A stretch of 64,000 bases of DNA from an uncultured Enterorhabdus sp. GTDB lineage: Bacteria; Actinomycetota; Coriobacteriia; Coriobacteriales; Eggerthellaceae. Shown here piece by piece: positions 37,557 to 46,274 of this stretch (positions are counted from its first letter, which is position 1; the number at the start of each line of letters is the position of its first letter). Where the stretch lies: contig CANSQM010000011.1 in the NCBI GenBank assembly GCA_947649205.1, positions 1 to 64,000 on the forward strand, written 5' to 3'. The notes under the pieces were generated by a model that saw only the letters and a list, made by a program, of their open reading frames with translations, was not told the origin of the DNA and ran no database searches. The translations under genes and the position numbers were made by a program.

Positions 37557-40500
37557 ATCTCGATCGCTGCACCAAAGGCCAGCGCACGGTAGTGACGACG
37601 CTCGACGCACCGCTCATGGTGTCGGCCGGCGCCGGCTCCGGCAAGACCTTCACCCTCACTCAGCGGGTGGCCTTCGCCCTTTCTCCCGAGGCGGGGGAGG
37701 CCGGCCTCTCGTCGGTGGATGAGCTTCTGGCCATCACCTTCACCACCAAGGCGGCCGCCGAACTGAAGGGGCGCATCAAGGGGCTCCTGTTGTCCGAGGG
37801 GCTTGAGGGCGAGGCGCTGAAGGTGGACGACGCCTGGGTGTCCACCATCCACGGCATGGCCGCCCGCATCCTGCGCGAGCACGCGCTGGAGGTGGGGCTC
37901 GATCCGGCCTTTCAGGTGATCGGCGAGGTGGAGGCCGGCGAGCTTCTGACCGAGGCCGCCGAGCGCGTGGTGGCCCGGGCGCGCGAGGCGGGCGCGGGGC
38001 CGGTGCACGAGCTCCTGTCCCGCGAGAAGCTCCAGGGATCCTCGTTCAACGACCGAGGGGCGGTGGACTTCGCCCTGGCCATCGCCGAGCGCGTGCACGC
38101 CATGCCCCGCGGCTTCACCGGGCTCGTTGAGGCGCCAGTGCCCGTCTCGCCCTCGCTTGTGGTGCGCTGCGCCTGCGAGGCCGCCGCCGAGATGCGCGCG
38201 GCCGCCGAGGCATGGTCGAAGCCGTCGAAGACCAAGGTGGCCTTCCTCGAGCGTCTGGAGGCGGCCGTGGAGGCCGCCGAGGCGTGGCTTGCGGATGCGC
38301 CGAACACCGGTTTCGCCGATGCGGACTTCGACGCCGACGGGTTCGGTGCCGTCTTCTACGGTTTCCCCCTCACCACCGGAGCCGCGGTGGGCAAGGCCGA
38401 CGCGCCGGCCTTCGAGGCGTGGCAGGAAGCCATGGTGGAGCTGGAGCGCGAGGTGCGCGCGGGCCTGTCGGTGCGCTGGCAGGCCGCGGTGACGATGCTT
38501 GCCCGCGAGATCGAGGACGAGTTCGCCCGCTGCAAGGGCCCCTCGCGTCTGGACAACGGCGACTTGCTCACGCGCTGCGCCGCCGCGCTTTCCGACCACC
38601 CTTCCATCGCCGAGAGCCTGCGGCAGCGCTTCAGGATCATCATGGTGGACGAGTTCCAGGACACCGACCGCCTGCAGGTGGACATCGTCGGCCGCATCGC
38701 GCAGCCCGGGTTCGCGAACGTGTGCACGGTGGGCGACGCCCAGCAGTCCATCTACCGGTTCCGCGGCGCCGACGTGAACGTGTTCACCGAGTACCGCTCG
38801 GATCTGGCGGTCCGCGCCGGCGCGGATGCCCTCGTGCAGCTCGATTGGAACTTCCGCAGCCACGGCGATGTGCTGGCCCTTGTGGAACGCATCTTCTCCC
38901 AGCCGACGGTGTTCGGCGACGACTTTTTGCGCCTGGAGGCGCGAGGCGCGGTCAACAAGGAGCCCGATGCGCTCTTCGACGGGGGCGCCCGTCCGCGCGT
39001 CTGCCTGTCGGCGGTGCACTATCCGGCACGGGGCTTCGACGCCTCCCGGGCGCGCGACGCGGGCGCCGAGGCAGTGGCCGAGCACTTCGCCGAGCTTGCG
39101 GCCGCCGGGGCGCGACCGGGGCAGATGGTCATCCTGCTGGGAAAGATGACCCATGCCCATCGCTATGCCGCAGCCCTGCGGGCACGGGGCATTCCCTCCA
39201 TGATCGCCGGCGGATCGGTGTTCTCGCGCCTGCCCGAGCCGGCGCTCGTCTCGGCGCTGCTGCGCTGGGCCGTGAACGCCTCCGATGACGAGGCGCTCTA
39301 CCAGGTGCTCGCCTCGCCGCTGTTCGCCATATCGGATGATGTGCTCTTGGCACTGGCGTCCTCGACGGACGACGACGGCTGCTGCCGCCGGCGGCTGGCG
39401 GCGGGCTTCCTCTCGCCGCAAGGGGACGACCAGGCCCGTGCGCTCGGGCTCTCGGAGAACGACCTTGCCGCCCTTGCCATGGCTCGGCGCCAGCTTCTCG
39501 CTTTCGGCCGCCGCGCCCGCACCGGTGATGCGGCCGGTGCCCTGCGCGGGCTTCTCGTGGGCTCGGGGCTGCTCGACCGGCTGCAGGACGCGGGGGTGGA
39601 CGGCCTCGCCCAGGGGGCGAACTTCGCCAAGGCCCTGCGGCTGGTGGCCGACATGGAGCCAGCCAGCCAGGGTGTCGCCTCCGTGTCCGCCGCCTTCGAC
39701 GCGCACCTGGCCTGCGCCAAGGAGGCACCGGGCGCGCTGGCTGCCGCCGAGGGCGATTTCGTGCGCATCATGACCGTGCACGCCTCCAAGGGCCTGGAGT
39801 TTCCCCATGTGGCCGTGGCCGACCTGAAGGACGGCCGGGAGAGCGCCGGGTCCCTCGTGGTGGAGAACGTGGGCCCGCTCAGCTTCGCGGCGGCGAGCCG
39901 CGCTCCCGAGGGCCCGTGGGCCGACGCGGCGGCGAAGTACGACCGCCAGGCGAAGAAGCTCGGGTGCGACGACGATGACGAGCTGCTCGCGCTCTTCGAG
40001 GACGCGACGTCGGCCCCTGATCGCTTGAGGGGGCTTTCCTGCGGGCGGCGCTACGGGGCCCTGGCGGCCTATGCGCGCGCTCAGGCCCTGGCTGAGGCGC
40101 GGCGCCTGCTGTACGTGGCGCTCACCCGTGCGAGCCGTTCGCTGTTCGTGTCCATGGTCTTCAAGCGCGATCCGGCCAAGGGCTACGGGGACACGGGCAT
40201 CTTCGAGGATATTCACGGCGCGCTGCCCTGGAGCTGCGAGGGCGCGCGAGCGGTCAGCGAGCTCGACTACGGCGGCACCGCTCCGGCCCGGGTGGTTTTC
40301 CGCCAGCTCGGTGCCGAGGAAGATGCGGAATCGCCGGCAGATGCGGGCGATCCCGGCGACCCCGGTGCTTGCAGCGGGGAAGGGGCCGCCTGTGCCGGCG
40401 CCAGCGGCGAAGATGGGGGCAGCGGCGAGGATTCCGACGCCCCCTTCATCGTCGCCGTGCGCGAGGAGCTGCCGGCACCGGCGCTGCTTCCCTTCAACTT

Positions 40501-41263
40501 CTCCCGGGCGCAGCTGTACTCCTACACGTCGCTTTCGGGCGCCCATGCCCACAGCGACGAGCCTGCGGCCGAGGACGAAGCGGGCAATGCCGCGCCGGCC
40601 CCCGCGCCCGCAGGCGGGGCGCTCGCGGGGCCGGAGGGGGATGACGCCGCTGAGAGCGCCACCGCTCTGGGCACCGCCTTCCACCGCCTGGCCCAGCAGG
40701 CCATCGAGCTGAGCGAGCGGGGGACGCTCTTCGTGCCCGGAGAGGCGGCTGTAGAGGCCCAGATCCAGAAGGAGGGACTGTCGGTTGGTCAGCAGGAGCG
40801 CCTGCGCGTGGCACTGGCCCGCTGGCTCGGAAGCGACGAGGCCGCCCGCTTCGCCGCCTACGAGCACCGCGCCGCCGAGGTGCCCTTCATCGTGCAGGTT
40901 CCTGCCGCCGCCTCGGATGGCTTTGCTGCCGGGGTGAGGGAGAGCTTCTTCCTGGAAGGGGAGATAGACGGCCTGGCCGACAACGGCGACGGCGCGGCCT
41001 TTCTCATCGACTACAAGACCGGCGGTCGCGACGACGAGACGCCCGAGCAACTTGACGAGAAGCATCGCCTTCAGGCCAGCTGCTACGCCTACGCCCTCAT
41101 GCGCGCGGGCTACACCTCGGTCGAGGCCCACTTCCTGCGCATCGAGCGCACTGCGACCGAAAACCCCCGCGATCCGCAGATCGTGCCCTACCGTTTCGAA
41201 ACCAGCGACCTGCCCGCTCTGGAAACCCTTATAATCGGCAAGCAGAAAGAGGCGACAGCCTAG
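37553..41263 (+). CDS. addA: AddA helicase-nuclease
   Basis: 1,236 residues, UvrD-type superfamily 1. Walker A SAGAGSGKTFTL (residues 24-35), motif II MVDEFQDTD, motif III GDAQQSIYRFRGAD, motif V TVHASKGLEF and motif VI LLYVALTRA are intact; the C-terminal RecB-type nuclease has LIDYKTGG near residue 1150. A disordered Gly/Ala/Asp-rich insert lies around 930-970. The GTG start overlaps the addB stop (GTGA). Together they resect double-strand breaks for RecA. Confidence 0.95.
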   Translation: MNLDRCTKGQRTVVTTLDAPLMVSAGAGSGKTFTLTQRVAFALSPEAGEAGLSSVDELLAITFTTKAAAELKGRIKGLLLSEGLEGEALKVDDAWVSTIHGMAARILREHALEVGLDPAFQVIGEVEAGELLTEAAERVVARAREAGAGPVHELLSREKLQGSSFNDRGAVDFALAIAERVHAMPRGFTGLVEAPVPVSPSLVVRCACEAAAEMRAAAEAWSKPSKTKVAFLERLEAAVEAAEAWLADAPNTGFADADFDADGFGAVFYGFPLTTGAAVGKADAPAFEAWQEAMVELEREVRAGLSVRWQAAVTMLAREIEDEFARCKGPSRLDNGDLLTRCAAALSDHPSIAESLRQRFRIIMVDEFQDTDRLQVDIVGRIAQPGFANVCTVGDAQQSIYRFRGADVNVFTEYRSDLAVRAGADALVQLDWNFRSHGDVLALVERIFSQPTVFGDDFLRLEARGAVNKEPDALFDGGARPRVCLSAVHYPARGFDASRARDAGAEAVAEHFAELAAAGARPGQMVILLGKMTHAHRYAAALRARGIPSMIAGGSVFSRLPEPALVSALLRWAVNASDDEALYQVLASPLFAISDDVLLALASSTDDDGCCRRRLAAGFLSPQGDDQARALGLSENDLAALAMARRQLLAFGRRARTGDAAGALRGLLVGSGLLDRLQDAGVDGLAQGANFAKALRLVADMEPASQGVASVSAAFDAHLACAKEAPGALAAAEGDFVRIMTVHASKGLEFPHVAVADLKDGRESAGSLVVENVGPLSFAAASRAPEGPWADAAAKYDRQAKKLGCDDDDELLALFEDATSAPDRLRGLSCGRRYGALAAYARAQALAEARRLLYVALTRASRSLFVSMVFKRDPAKGYGDTGIFEDIHGALPWSCEGARAVSELDYGGTAPARVVFRQLGAEEDAESPADAGDPGDPGACSGEGAACAGASGEDGGSGEDSDAPFIVAVREELPAPALLPFNFSRAQLYSYTSLSGAHAHSDEPAAEDEAGNAAPAPAPAGGALAGPEGDDAAESATALGTAFHRLAQQAIELSERGTLFVPGEAAVEAQIQKEGLSVGQQERLRVALARWLGSDEAARFAAYEHRAAEVPFIVQVPAAASDGFAAGVRESFFLEGEIDGLADNGDGAAFLIDYKTGGRDDETPEQLDEKHRLQASCYAYALMRAGYTSVEAHFLRIERTATENPRDPQIVPYRFETSDLPALETLIIGKQKEATA

Positions 41264-41308
41264 CGCAGCCCTGGGGCGCGAGCCCCGCGATAGACAAGGA
41301 GGCCCCCC

Positions 41309-41614
41309 GTGGCCCGTGAGCATACCGGAACCAACCGCGAGCGCAGCGAGTACTACGGTGCGCTGCAGGATATCGTGGACGCGCTATACGCGCCCTTCGG
41401 CGATCTGGACCCTACCGTGGCCGAGGCCATCGGCGCCACGGTGCGCCGGCTCGATGTGGTGGTAGCGGCCGAGGCGGCCGATCTGCCCGAGGAGCTGTAC
41501 CGCATTGTCACGCTGCTGCCGCCCGGCGACTACACCCGCTCCCGGCTGTGCACCCAGCTGAACTCCGCCATCGCCGGCCACGCCTGGGGCCAGGTCTACG
41601 GCACGGTGGAGTAG
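41309..41614 (+). CDS. Hypothetical protein (101 aa) after addA
   Basis: Begins with GTG 41309, preceded by AAGGAGG. Soluble and mostly helical with a hydrophobic core (LDVVVAAEAADLPEELYRIVTLL); I recognise no domain. It follows addA by 45 bases and is probably on the same transcript, which makes it a candidate accessory factor. Nothing in the sequence proves a role. Confidence 0.65.
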   Translation: MAREHTGTNRERSEYYGALQDIVDALYAPFGDLDPTVAEAIGATVRRLDVVVAAEAADLPEELYRIVTLLPPGDYTRSRLCTQLNSAIAGHAWGQVYGTVE

Positions 41615-41635
41615 GGGAGCGCAGTAGGCGGTAGA

Positions 41636-41745
41636 GGAGATGCGGGGTGTTCTGACCGAGCGAGTTCCGCAGCGACGGGAAATGCCCTGTGGGCATTTCC
41701 CCAAAGCGAGGACTGTTTGAGCGAATCAGAATACCCCGCAGCTCC
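41636..41745. repeat. Nested long inverted repeat (110 nt)
   Basis: The outer arms, 41636-41655 and 41726-41745, are complementary over 20 bases with two mismatches (core TGCGGGGT, then TTCTGA). At the centre GGGAAATGCCC (41677-41687) pairs perfectly with GGGCATTTCCC (41691-41701). The sequence between them is partly complementary. It encodes nothing and lies between converging genes. It resembles a palindromic intergenic repeat element. Confidence 0.6.
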
Positions 41746-41783
41746 GTCCGACGCAGATTCGCAAATTTCGGTGCGCCCTAGGC

Positions 41784-41813
41784 AAAAAAAGAGGAGCCCC
41801 AGCGGGGCTCCTC
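41784..41813 (-). terminator. Terminator of the DDAH-like gene
   Basis: GAGGAGCCCC-AGC-GGGGCTCCTC, a ten-base-pair perfect stem. On the minus strand it is followed by seven T. Confidence 0.92.
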
Positions 41814-41850
41814 GTGCGTTCCGGGCCGTTGGCCCGGAAAAGCGCCTTCC

Positions 41851-42627
41851 CTAGAAGCGCAGGCTCAGGCAGGACAGGCCGCCGTCCACCTTGCGGTACT
41901 CGGAGGTGTCCACCACAAGCGTCTTGTAGCCGAGATCCTGCACGGCCTTGAGCACCGTGGGATAGCCCTCGGGCACGATGACGGTGCCGTTCACCCAGAT
42001 GCAGTTGGCGCCGTAGGCCTCCTCCTCGGGCACGATCACCTTGTTGTACTCGGCGAAGTCCGGCTTGTCGATGAACTCGCCGGAGACGAGCATGTTGCCG
42101 TCCTCCAGATAGTTCACGCCGGTCTTCAGGTGCAGCACCTCTTCCAGCGGCACCTCGGAACCGGACAGGCCCCAGCCCTCGAGGATCTCGATGAACTGGC
42201 GGATGCCCTCCTCGTTGGTACGGGCCGAGCGGCCCACGAAGAAGTGGTCGCCCACCATCATGACGTCGCCGCCGTCGAGCGTGCCCGGGGCCACGATGTG
42301 GGCCACATGATCGTCATCGAAGAACTGGCGGATGGTCGGCTCGATCTCGTCCTTCTCGCCGTTGCGGGAATCGGCGCCGGGGTTGGTGATGATGGCGCCG
42401 CAGCGCGTGATGACCGCCGGATCCTCCACGAAGCAGGAATCCGGGTAGGCCTCCAGGGCGGGCAGCTCGGTCACTTCCGCGCCGCACTGCTTGAGGGCGG
42501 CGATGTAGTCGTCGTGCTCCTCCACGGCGCGCTCGTAGATGGGCTGGCCCAGCTCCGGGGCGCTCGTGATGCCGTCGCAGAGGGAACGGCCCGGCTTGCG
42601 GACGATGACGTTGCTGAACTTGGTCAT
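41851..42627 (-). CDS. Dimethylarginine dimethylaminohydrolase-like amidinotransferase-fold hydrolase
   Basis: 258 residues of the guanidine-modifying superfamily. PDSCFVEDPAVI, GTLDGGDVM, the His in VLHLKTGVNYLEDG and the catalytic Cys253 in GGLSCLSLRF are all in the DDAH positions; arginine deiminases are longer (about 400 aa). It probably yields citrulline from methylarginines or a related guanidine. AAGGAG precedes the ATG. No ornithine carbamoyltransferase or carbamate kinase gene is adjacent, so this is not an arginine deiminase operon. Confidence 0.85.
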   Translation of the reverse strand: MTKFSNVIVRKPGRSLCDGITSAPELGQPIYERAVEEHDDYIAALKQCGAEVTELPALEAYPDSCFVEDPAVITRCGAIITNPGADSRNGEKDEIEPTIRQFFDDDHVAHIVAPGTLDGGDVMMVGDHFFVGRSARTNEEGIRQFIEILEGWGLSGSEVPLEEVLHLKTGVNYLEDGNMLVSGEFIDKPDFAEYNKVIVPEEEAYGANCIWVNGTVIVPEGYPTVLKAVQDLGYKTLVVDTSEYRKVDGGLSCLSLRF

Positions 42628-42731
42628 AGATGACTCCTTGTCTCCGTTGAACGCGCTTCTTCGTGCGCGAAAACAGTGTATCCCTAACCCGCGGCCGCAG
42701 GGCCGAGAATGACATCTTCTTCAAACGCGAA

Positions 42732-42766
42732 GCGCCGGTGCCGCCCGTGGCGGGCGGCACCGGCGC
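42732..42766 (-). terminator. GC-rich hairpin between the glutaredoxin-like and DDAH-like genes
   Basis: A 16-base-pair perfect stem (GCGCCGGTGCCGCCCG and its complement) with a three-base loop, just after the glutaredoxin-like stop. The T run is weak. Confidence 0.65.
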
Positions 42767-42793
42767 GCTAGCATCGTCCCAGGTTGGGCGGGG

Positions 42794-43048
42794 CTAGCCC
42801 TCCTCGCGCTCCACGATGACGTCGCCGAGGAAGCGGATGATGTCGTCGGACTCGAACATCGGCTCGCCGTCCACGATCAGGCAGGGCACTTGCCCCTTGC
42901 CGGCGATGCGCATAAGGTCGTCCTTCACGCCCGGCTCCAGGGTGTTGCGCATGGGCAGGGCGATGTCCTCCTCTTCCATGAAAGCGAGCACCTTCTGGCA
43001 GAAGGGGCAGGTGGGCTTGTAGTACAGAACCATGTTGTCGAGATACAT
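42794..43048 (-). CDS. Glutaredoxin-like / GST N-terminal domain protein
   Basis: 84 residues with a thioredoxin fold. The active-site CPFC is at residues 14-17, the cis-Pro in GQVPCLIVDG and the SDDIIRFLG helix near the end. AAAGGAGC precedes the ATG. It is probably a thiol-disulfide or glutaredoxin-type protein; without genes for glutathione synthesis in view its reductant is unknown. Confidence 0.85.
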   Translation of the reverse strand: MYLDNMVLYYKPTCPFCQKVLAFMEEEDIALPMRNTLEPGVKDDLMRIAGKGQVPCLIVDGEPMFESDDIIRFLGDVIVEREEG

Positions 43049-43265
43049 TGCGGGCTCCTTTCATCGGGTCGTTCCCATGATGGGCCACGGGAGGTCCCCG
43101 AGGCGGCGGCGCGGGGCAACTGTTGGCGCATTGTGAAGGTGCCGCTCGGCCCTTACGTGGGGCTTTCCGCTCACCGTTGGGGGTACAATGGCCGGGCAAG
43201 CAACAGGTAGCCCGGGTCATGCGCCCGCGCGGCGGCACGGGCTCGCGACGAAGGAGAACGAGAAC

Positions 43266-44348
43266 ATGGGTAGGGTCTACAACTTTTCCGCCGGTCCCGC
43301 CGTGCTGCCCGAGGAGGTGCTGCGCCAAGCGGCCGCCGAGATGCTCGACTACAACGGCACCGGTATGTCCGTCATGGAGATGAGCCACCGCTCTGCGCCC
43401 TTCGCCTCCATCATCGAGACCGCCGAGGCCGACCTGCGCGAGCTTATGGCCATCCCCGACAACTACCAGGTGCTCTTCCTCCAGGGCGGCGCCACCCAGC
43501 AGTTCGCCGCCATCCCCATGAACCTCATGCAGAACAAGAAGGCCGACTACATCGTGTCCGGCTCTTGGTCCAAGAAGGCTTTCAAGGAGGCCCAGCTCTA
43601 CGGCGAGGCCCGCTGTGTGGCCTCGTCGGAGGACGAGAACTTCTCCTATGTGCCCGACCTGTCCGGCCTTACCTTCGACGCCGATGCCGACTACGTCTAC
43701 ATCTGCCAGAACGAGACCATCTACGGCACCCGCTACCCGTCCCTGCCCGACACCGGCGACATCCCGCTCGTGACCGACGTGAGTTCCATGTTCCTCTCCG
43801 AGCCCATGGACGTATCCCGGTTCGGCCTCATCTACGGCGGCGTGCAAAAGAACATCGGCCCGGCCGGCGTGACCATCGTCATCGTCCGCGACGATCTGGT
43901 GCGCGAGGACGTGCTGCCCTTCACCCCCTCCATCATGCGCTACACCACCCAGGTGAAGGCGAAGTCGCTGTCCAACACCCCGCCGGCCTACGGCATCTAC
44001 ATCTGCGGCCTCGTGTTTAAGTGGCTGAAGGAGATGGGGGGCCTGGCCGTCATGGCCGAGCGCAACCGCGAGAAGGCCGCTATCCTCTACGACTACCTCG
44101 ACCAGAGCGAGCTCTTCCGCGGCACCGCGCGCAAGGAGGATCGCTCCCTCATGAACGTGCCCTTCGTGACCGGGTCGGCCGAGCTGGACGCCCTGTTCGT
44201 GGCCGAGGCGAAGTCCCACGGCATCGAGTCCATCAAGGGCCACCGCTCCGTGGGCGGCATGCGCGCGAGCATCTACAATGCCATGCCGAAGGCCGGCGTG
44301 GAGGCGCTCGTGGCCTTCATGGCCGAGTTCGAGAAGAACAACGGGTAA
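43266..44348 (+). CDS. serC: Phosphoserine aminotransferase
   Basis: Converts 3-phosphohydroxypyruvate to phosphoserine with PLP. 360 residues. YNFSAGPAVLPEEVL at the start, GGATQQF and YGGVQKNIGPAG (PLP Lys near 196) are diagnostic, and GHRSVGGMRASIYNA closes the family signature. The ATG at 43266 has AAGGAG upstream; TACAAT (43183-43188) is the candidate -10 box. serA follows by 82 bases. Confidence 0.96.
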   Translation: MGRVYNFSAGPAVLPEEVLRQAAAEMLDYNGTGMSVMEMSHRSAPFASIIETAEADLRELMAIPDNYQVLFLQGGATQQFAAIPMNLMQNKKADYIVSGSWSKKAFKEAQLYGEARCVASSEDENFSYVPDLSGLTFDADADYVYICQNETIYGTRYPSLPDTGDIPLVTDVSSMFLSEPMDVSRFGLIYGGVQKNIGPAGVTIVIVRDDLVREDVLPFTPSIMRYTTQVKAKSLSNTPPAYGIYICGLVFKWLKEMGGLAVMAERNREKAAILYDYLDQSELFRGTARKEDRSLMNVPFVTGSAELDALFVAEAKSHGIESIKGHRSVGGMRASIYNAMPKAGVEALVAFMAEFEKNNG

Positions 44349-44359
44349 CAGAAAAGGGA

Positions 44360-44403
44360 AGGGCCCCGGGCTGGGCCGCCGGCTGCCGGTGCGGGGCCCT
44401 CTT
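44360..44403 (+). terminator. Hairpin between serC and serA
   Basis: AGGGCCCCG (44360-44368) and CGGGGCCCT (44392-44400) form a nine-base-pair stem with a structured GC-rich loop, followed by CTT. It may attenuate rather than fully end transcription into serA. Confidence 0.45.
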
Positions 44404-44430
44404 GGGGCGCTCTGAGCTGAAAGGGAAGCC

Positions 44431-46008
44431 ATGACGAAGAAGATCCTGGTCACGGAAGACTTGGTGCAGGAGGGCATCGACCTTCTGCGCGAGCACGGCT
44501 GCACGGTGGACTTCCTCATCGACCCCACGGCCGATGAGCTGGCCGGGGCCATTGCCCCCTACGACGGGCTCATCGTGCACCCGAACACCGTGGTGGACGC
44601 CGCGCTGCTGGCTGCGGCCGAGAACCTGAAGATCATCGGCCGGGCCGGCGTGACCGTGGACAACATCGACATCGATGCCGCCTCGGAACGCGGCATCATC
44701 GTGTGCAACGCCCCGAACTCCAACGTCATCTCGGCCGCTGAGCACACCATGGCCCTGCTCCTGTCCGCCGCCCGGCGCATCCCCGAGGCGAGCGCCTCCA
44801 TGCACGCCGGCCAGTGGCGCCGGGCCGACTTCATGGGCAGCGAGCTGTACGGCAAGACGCTCGCCATCTTCGGCCTGGGGCGCGTGGGCGGGCTGGTGGC
44901 CGAGCGGGCCGCGGCCTTCGGCATGAACCTCATCGGGCACGACCCCTACTGCTCGCCGGAGCGGGCGCTGCATCTGGGCGTCACCCTCTACGACGATCTG
45001 GCCCCGGTGCTGGCCCAGGCCGACTTCATCACCGTGCACCTGCCCCGCACCGTGGGCACCCGCGGCATGTTCGGCGCCGACGAGTTCGCTGCCATGAAGG
45101 ACGGCGTGGTGCTCGTGAACGCCGCCCGCGGGGGCATCTTCGACGTGGCGGCCCTGGCCGACTTCGTGGCGGCGGGGAAGGTGGCCGCCGTGGCCCTGGA
45201 CTCCTTCGAGGAGGAGCCCTGCACGGCCTCGCCGCTGCACGAGTTTGCCAACGCCATCCTGACGCCGCACCTGTCGCCCATGACCCACGAGGCCCAGCGC
45301 CGGGCCAGCACCCAGATCGCCGAGGCCGTGGTGGCCGGCTTGGCCGGCGGCATGGTGGCCACGGCGGTGAACCTCTCGCCGCTGCCGCCGGAGGTGCTCG
45401 ACGCCGTGGGGCCCTACGTGCCCGCCTGCCGCATGATGGGCACCATGGTCAGCCAGATTCTCGGTCGCACGCCGAAGTCTCTGAAGGTGGAGCTGGCCGG
45501 CGCCATCTGCGACGCCGATCCGGCCCCGCTCGTGGCCGCCGTGCTGGACGGGGGGCTGTCCTACCGCCGCATCGGCTCGTTCACCGCGGCCAACGCCGAT
45601 GCGGTGGCCGCCCGCCACGGCATCGCCCTGACCACGTCGGCGGTGCACGATGCCCAGGAGTACGCCAGCTCGGTGCGCCTGACCGCCGACGACATCGAGG
45701 TGGCCTCCACGCTCTTCGGCACCGAGCACACCCCGCGCATCATCTCGCTGCTCGATTACAAGATCGACATCGCCCCGGGCCGCTGCTCCCTCGTGTTCGA
45801 GTACGTGGACGCCCCGGGCCGCATCGGCACCATCGGCACCATCCTGGGCGAGGCCGGTGCCAACATCACCACCATGCAGATCGGCACGAAGCCCGAGGAG
45901 TCCTGCGCCCTTGTGTACATGAACGTGGAGGGGAACGTGGACGAGGCTGTGCTCGACCGTTTGCGGGATGCCATCGACCTGCGCAATCTCTGGAAGATAA
46001 TCCTGTAG
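44431..46008 (+). CDS. serA: D-3-phosphoglycerate dehydrogenase
   Basis: First step of serine synthesis. 525 residues: a catalytic/NAD domain (IFGLGRVGGLVAERA near 150; catalytic Arg in VNAARGGIFD, Glu near EEEPC and His in TPHLSPMTHEAQ), then an ASB domain (about 325-450) and a C-terminal ACT domain (about 452-525), where serine feedback is usually sensed. A full-length, long-form enzyme. Together with serC it supplies phosphoserine. Confidence 0.96.
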   Translation: MTKKILVTEDLVQEGIDLLREHGCTVDFLIDPTADELAGAIAPYDGLIVHPNTVVDAALLAAAENLKIIGRAGVTVDNIDIDAASERGIIVCNAPNSNVISAAEHTMALLLSAARRIPEASASMHAGQWRRADFMGSELYGKTLAIFGLGRVGGLVAERAAAFGMNLIGHDPYCSPERALHLGVTLYDDLAPVLAQADFITVHLPRTVGTRGMFGADEFAAMKDGVVLVNAARGGIFDVAALADFVAAGKVAAVALDSFEEEPCTASPLHEFANAILTPHLSPMTHEAQRRASTQIAEAVVAGLAGGMVATAVNLSPLPPEVLDAVGPYVPACRMMGTMVSQILGRTPKSLKVELAGAICDADPAPLVAAVLDGGLSYRRIGSFTAANADAVAARHGIALTTSAVHDAQEYASSVRLTADDIEVASTLFGTEHTPRIISLLDYKIDIAPGRCSLVFEYVDAPGRIGTIGTILGEAGANITTMQIGTKPEESCALVYMNVEGNVDEAVLDRLRDAIDLRNLWKIIL

Positions 46009-46170
46009 GGGCATCCTGCGCGCTGGTTCTTGGCCCGAAGAGCCGCCCCGCCCGTCGCGCTTCCGGCTCGGTGCCATCCCGTTTTCCGCGCGGCGGCGCG
46101 GCGCCGCCGCGGTGCTGCGGGCGCCATCGGGCGCGCCGATGATAGGCCATCGGAACTTTTAACTGCTTTT

Positions 46171-46204
46171 GGCGGCGCCATCGCGAGGTGGCGCCGCTCG
46201 TTTT
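46171..46204 (+). terminator. Terminator of serA
   Basis: GGCGGCGCCA (46171-46180) with TGGCGCCGCT (46189-46198), then CGTTTT. The remainder of 46009-46274 is GC-rich with further small palindromes; TATGAT at 46207-46212 is a possible -10 box for leuA. I see no T-box or leucine-rich leader peptide. Confidence 0.72.
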
Positions 46205-46274
46205 GCTATGATGCTCTCGGTCAGTTTTGCCCGCGCCGCGCGACGCGGGGCCACGGAAGGAAAGAAGGAACGGC

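Noticed and set aside
37517..41323. 1,268-codon minus-strand frame opposite addA
   Set aside because: Shadow of addA; the composition is Gly/Arg/His-rich without motifs.
46009..46274. T-box or leucine leader before leuA
   Set aside because: No T-box sequence, specifier loop or leucine-rich short ORF was found; only a terminator and GC palindromes.
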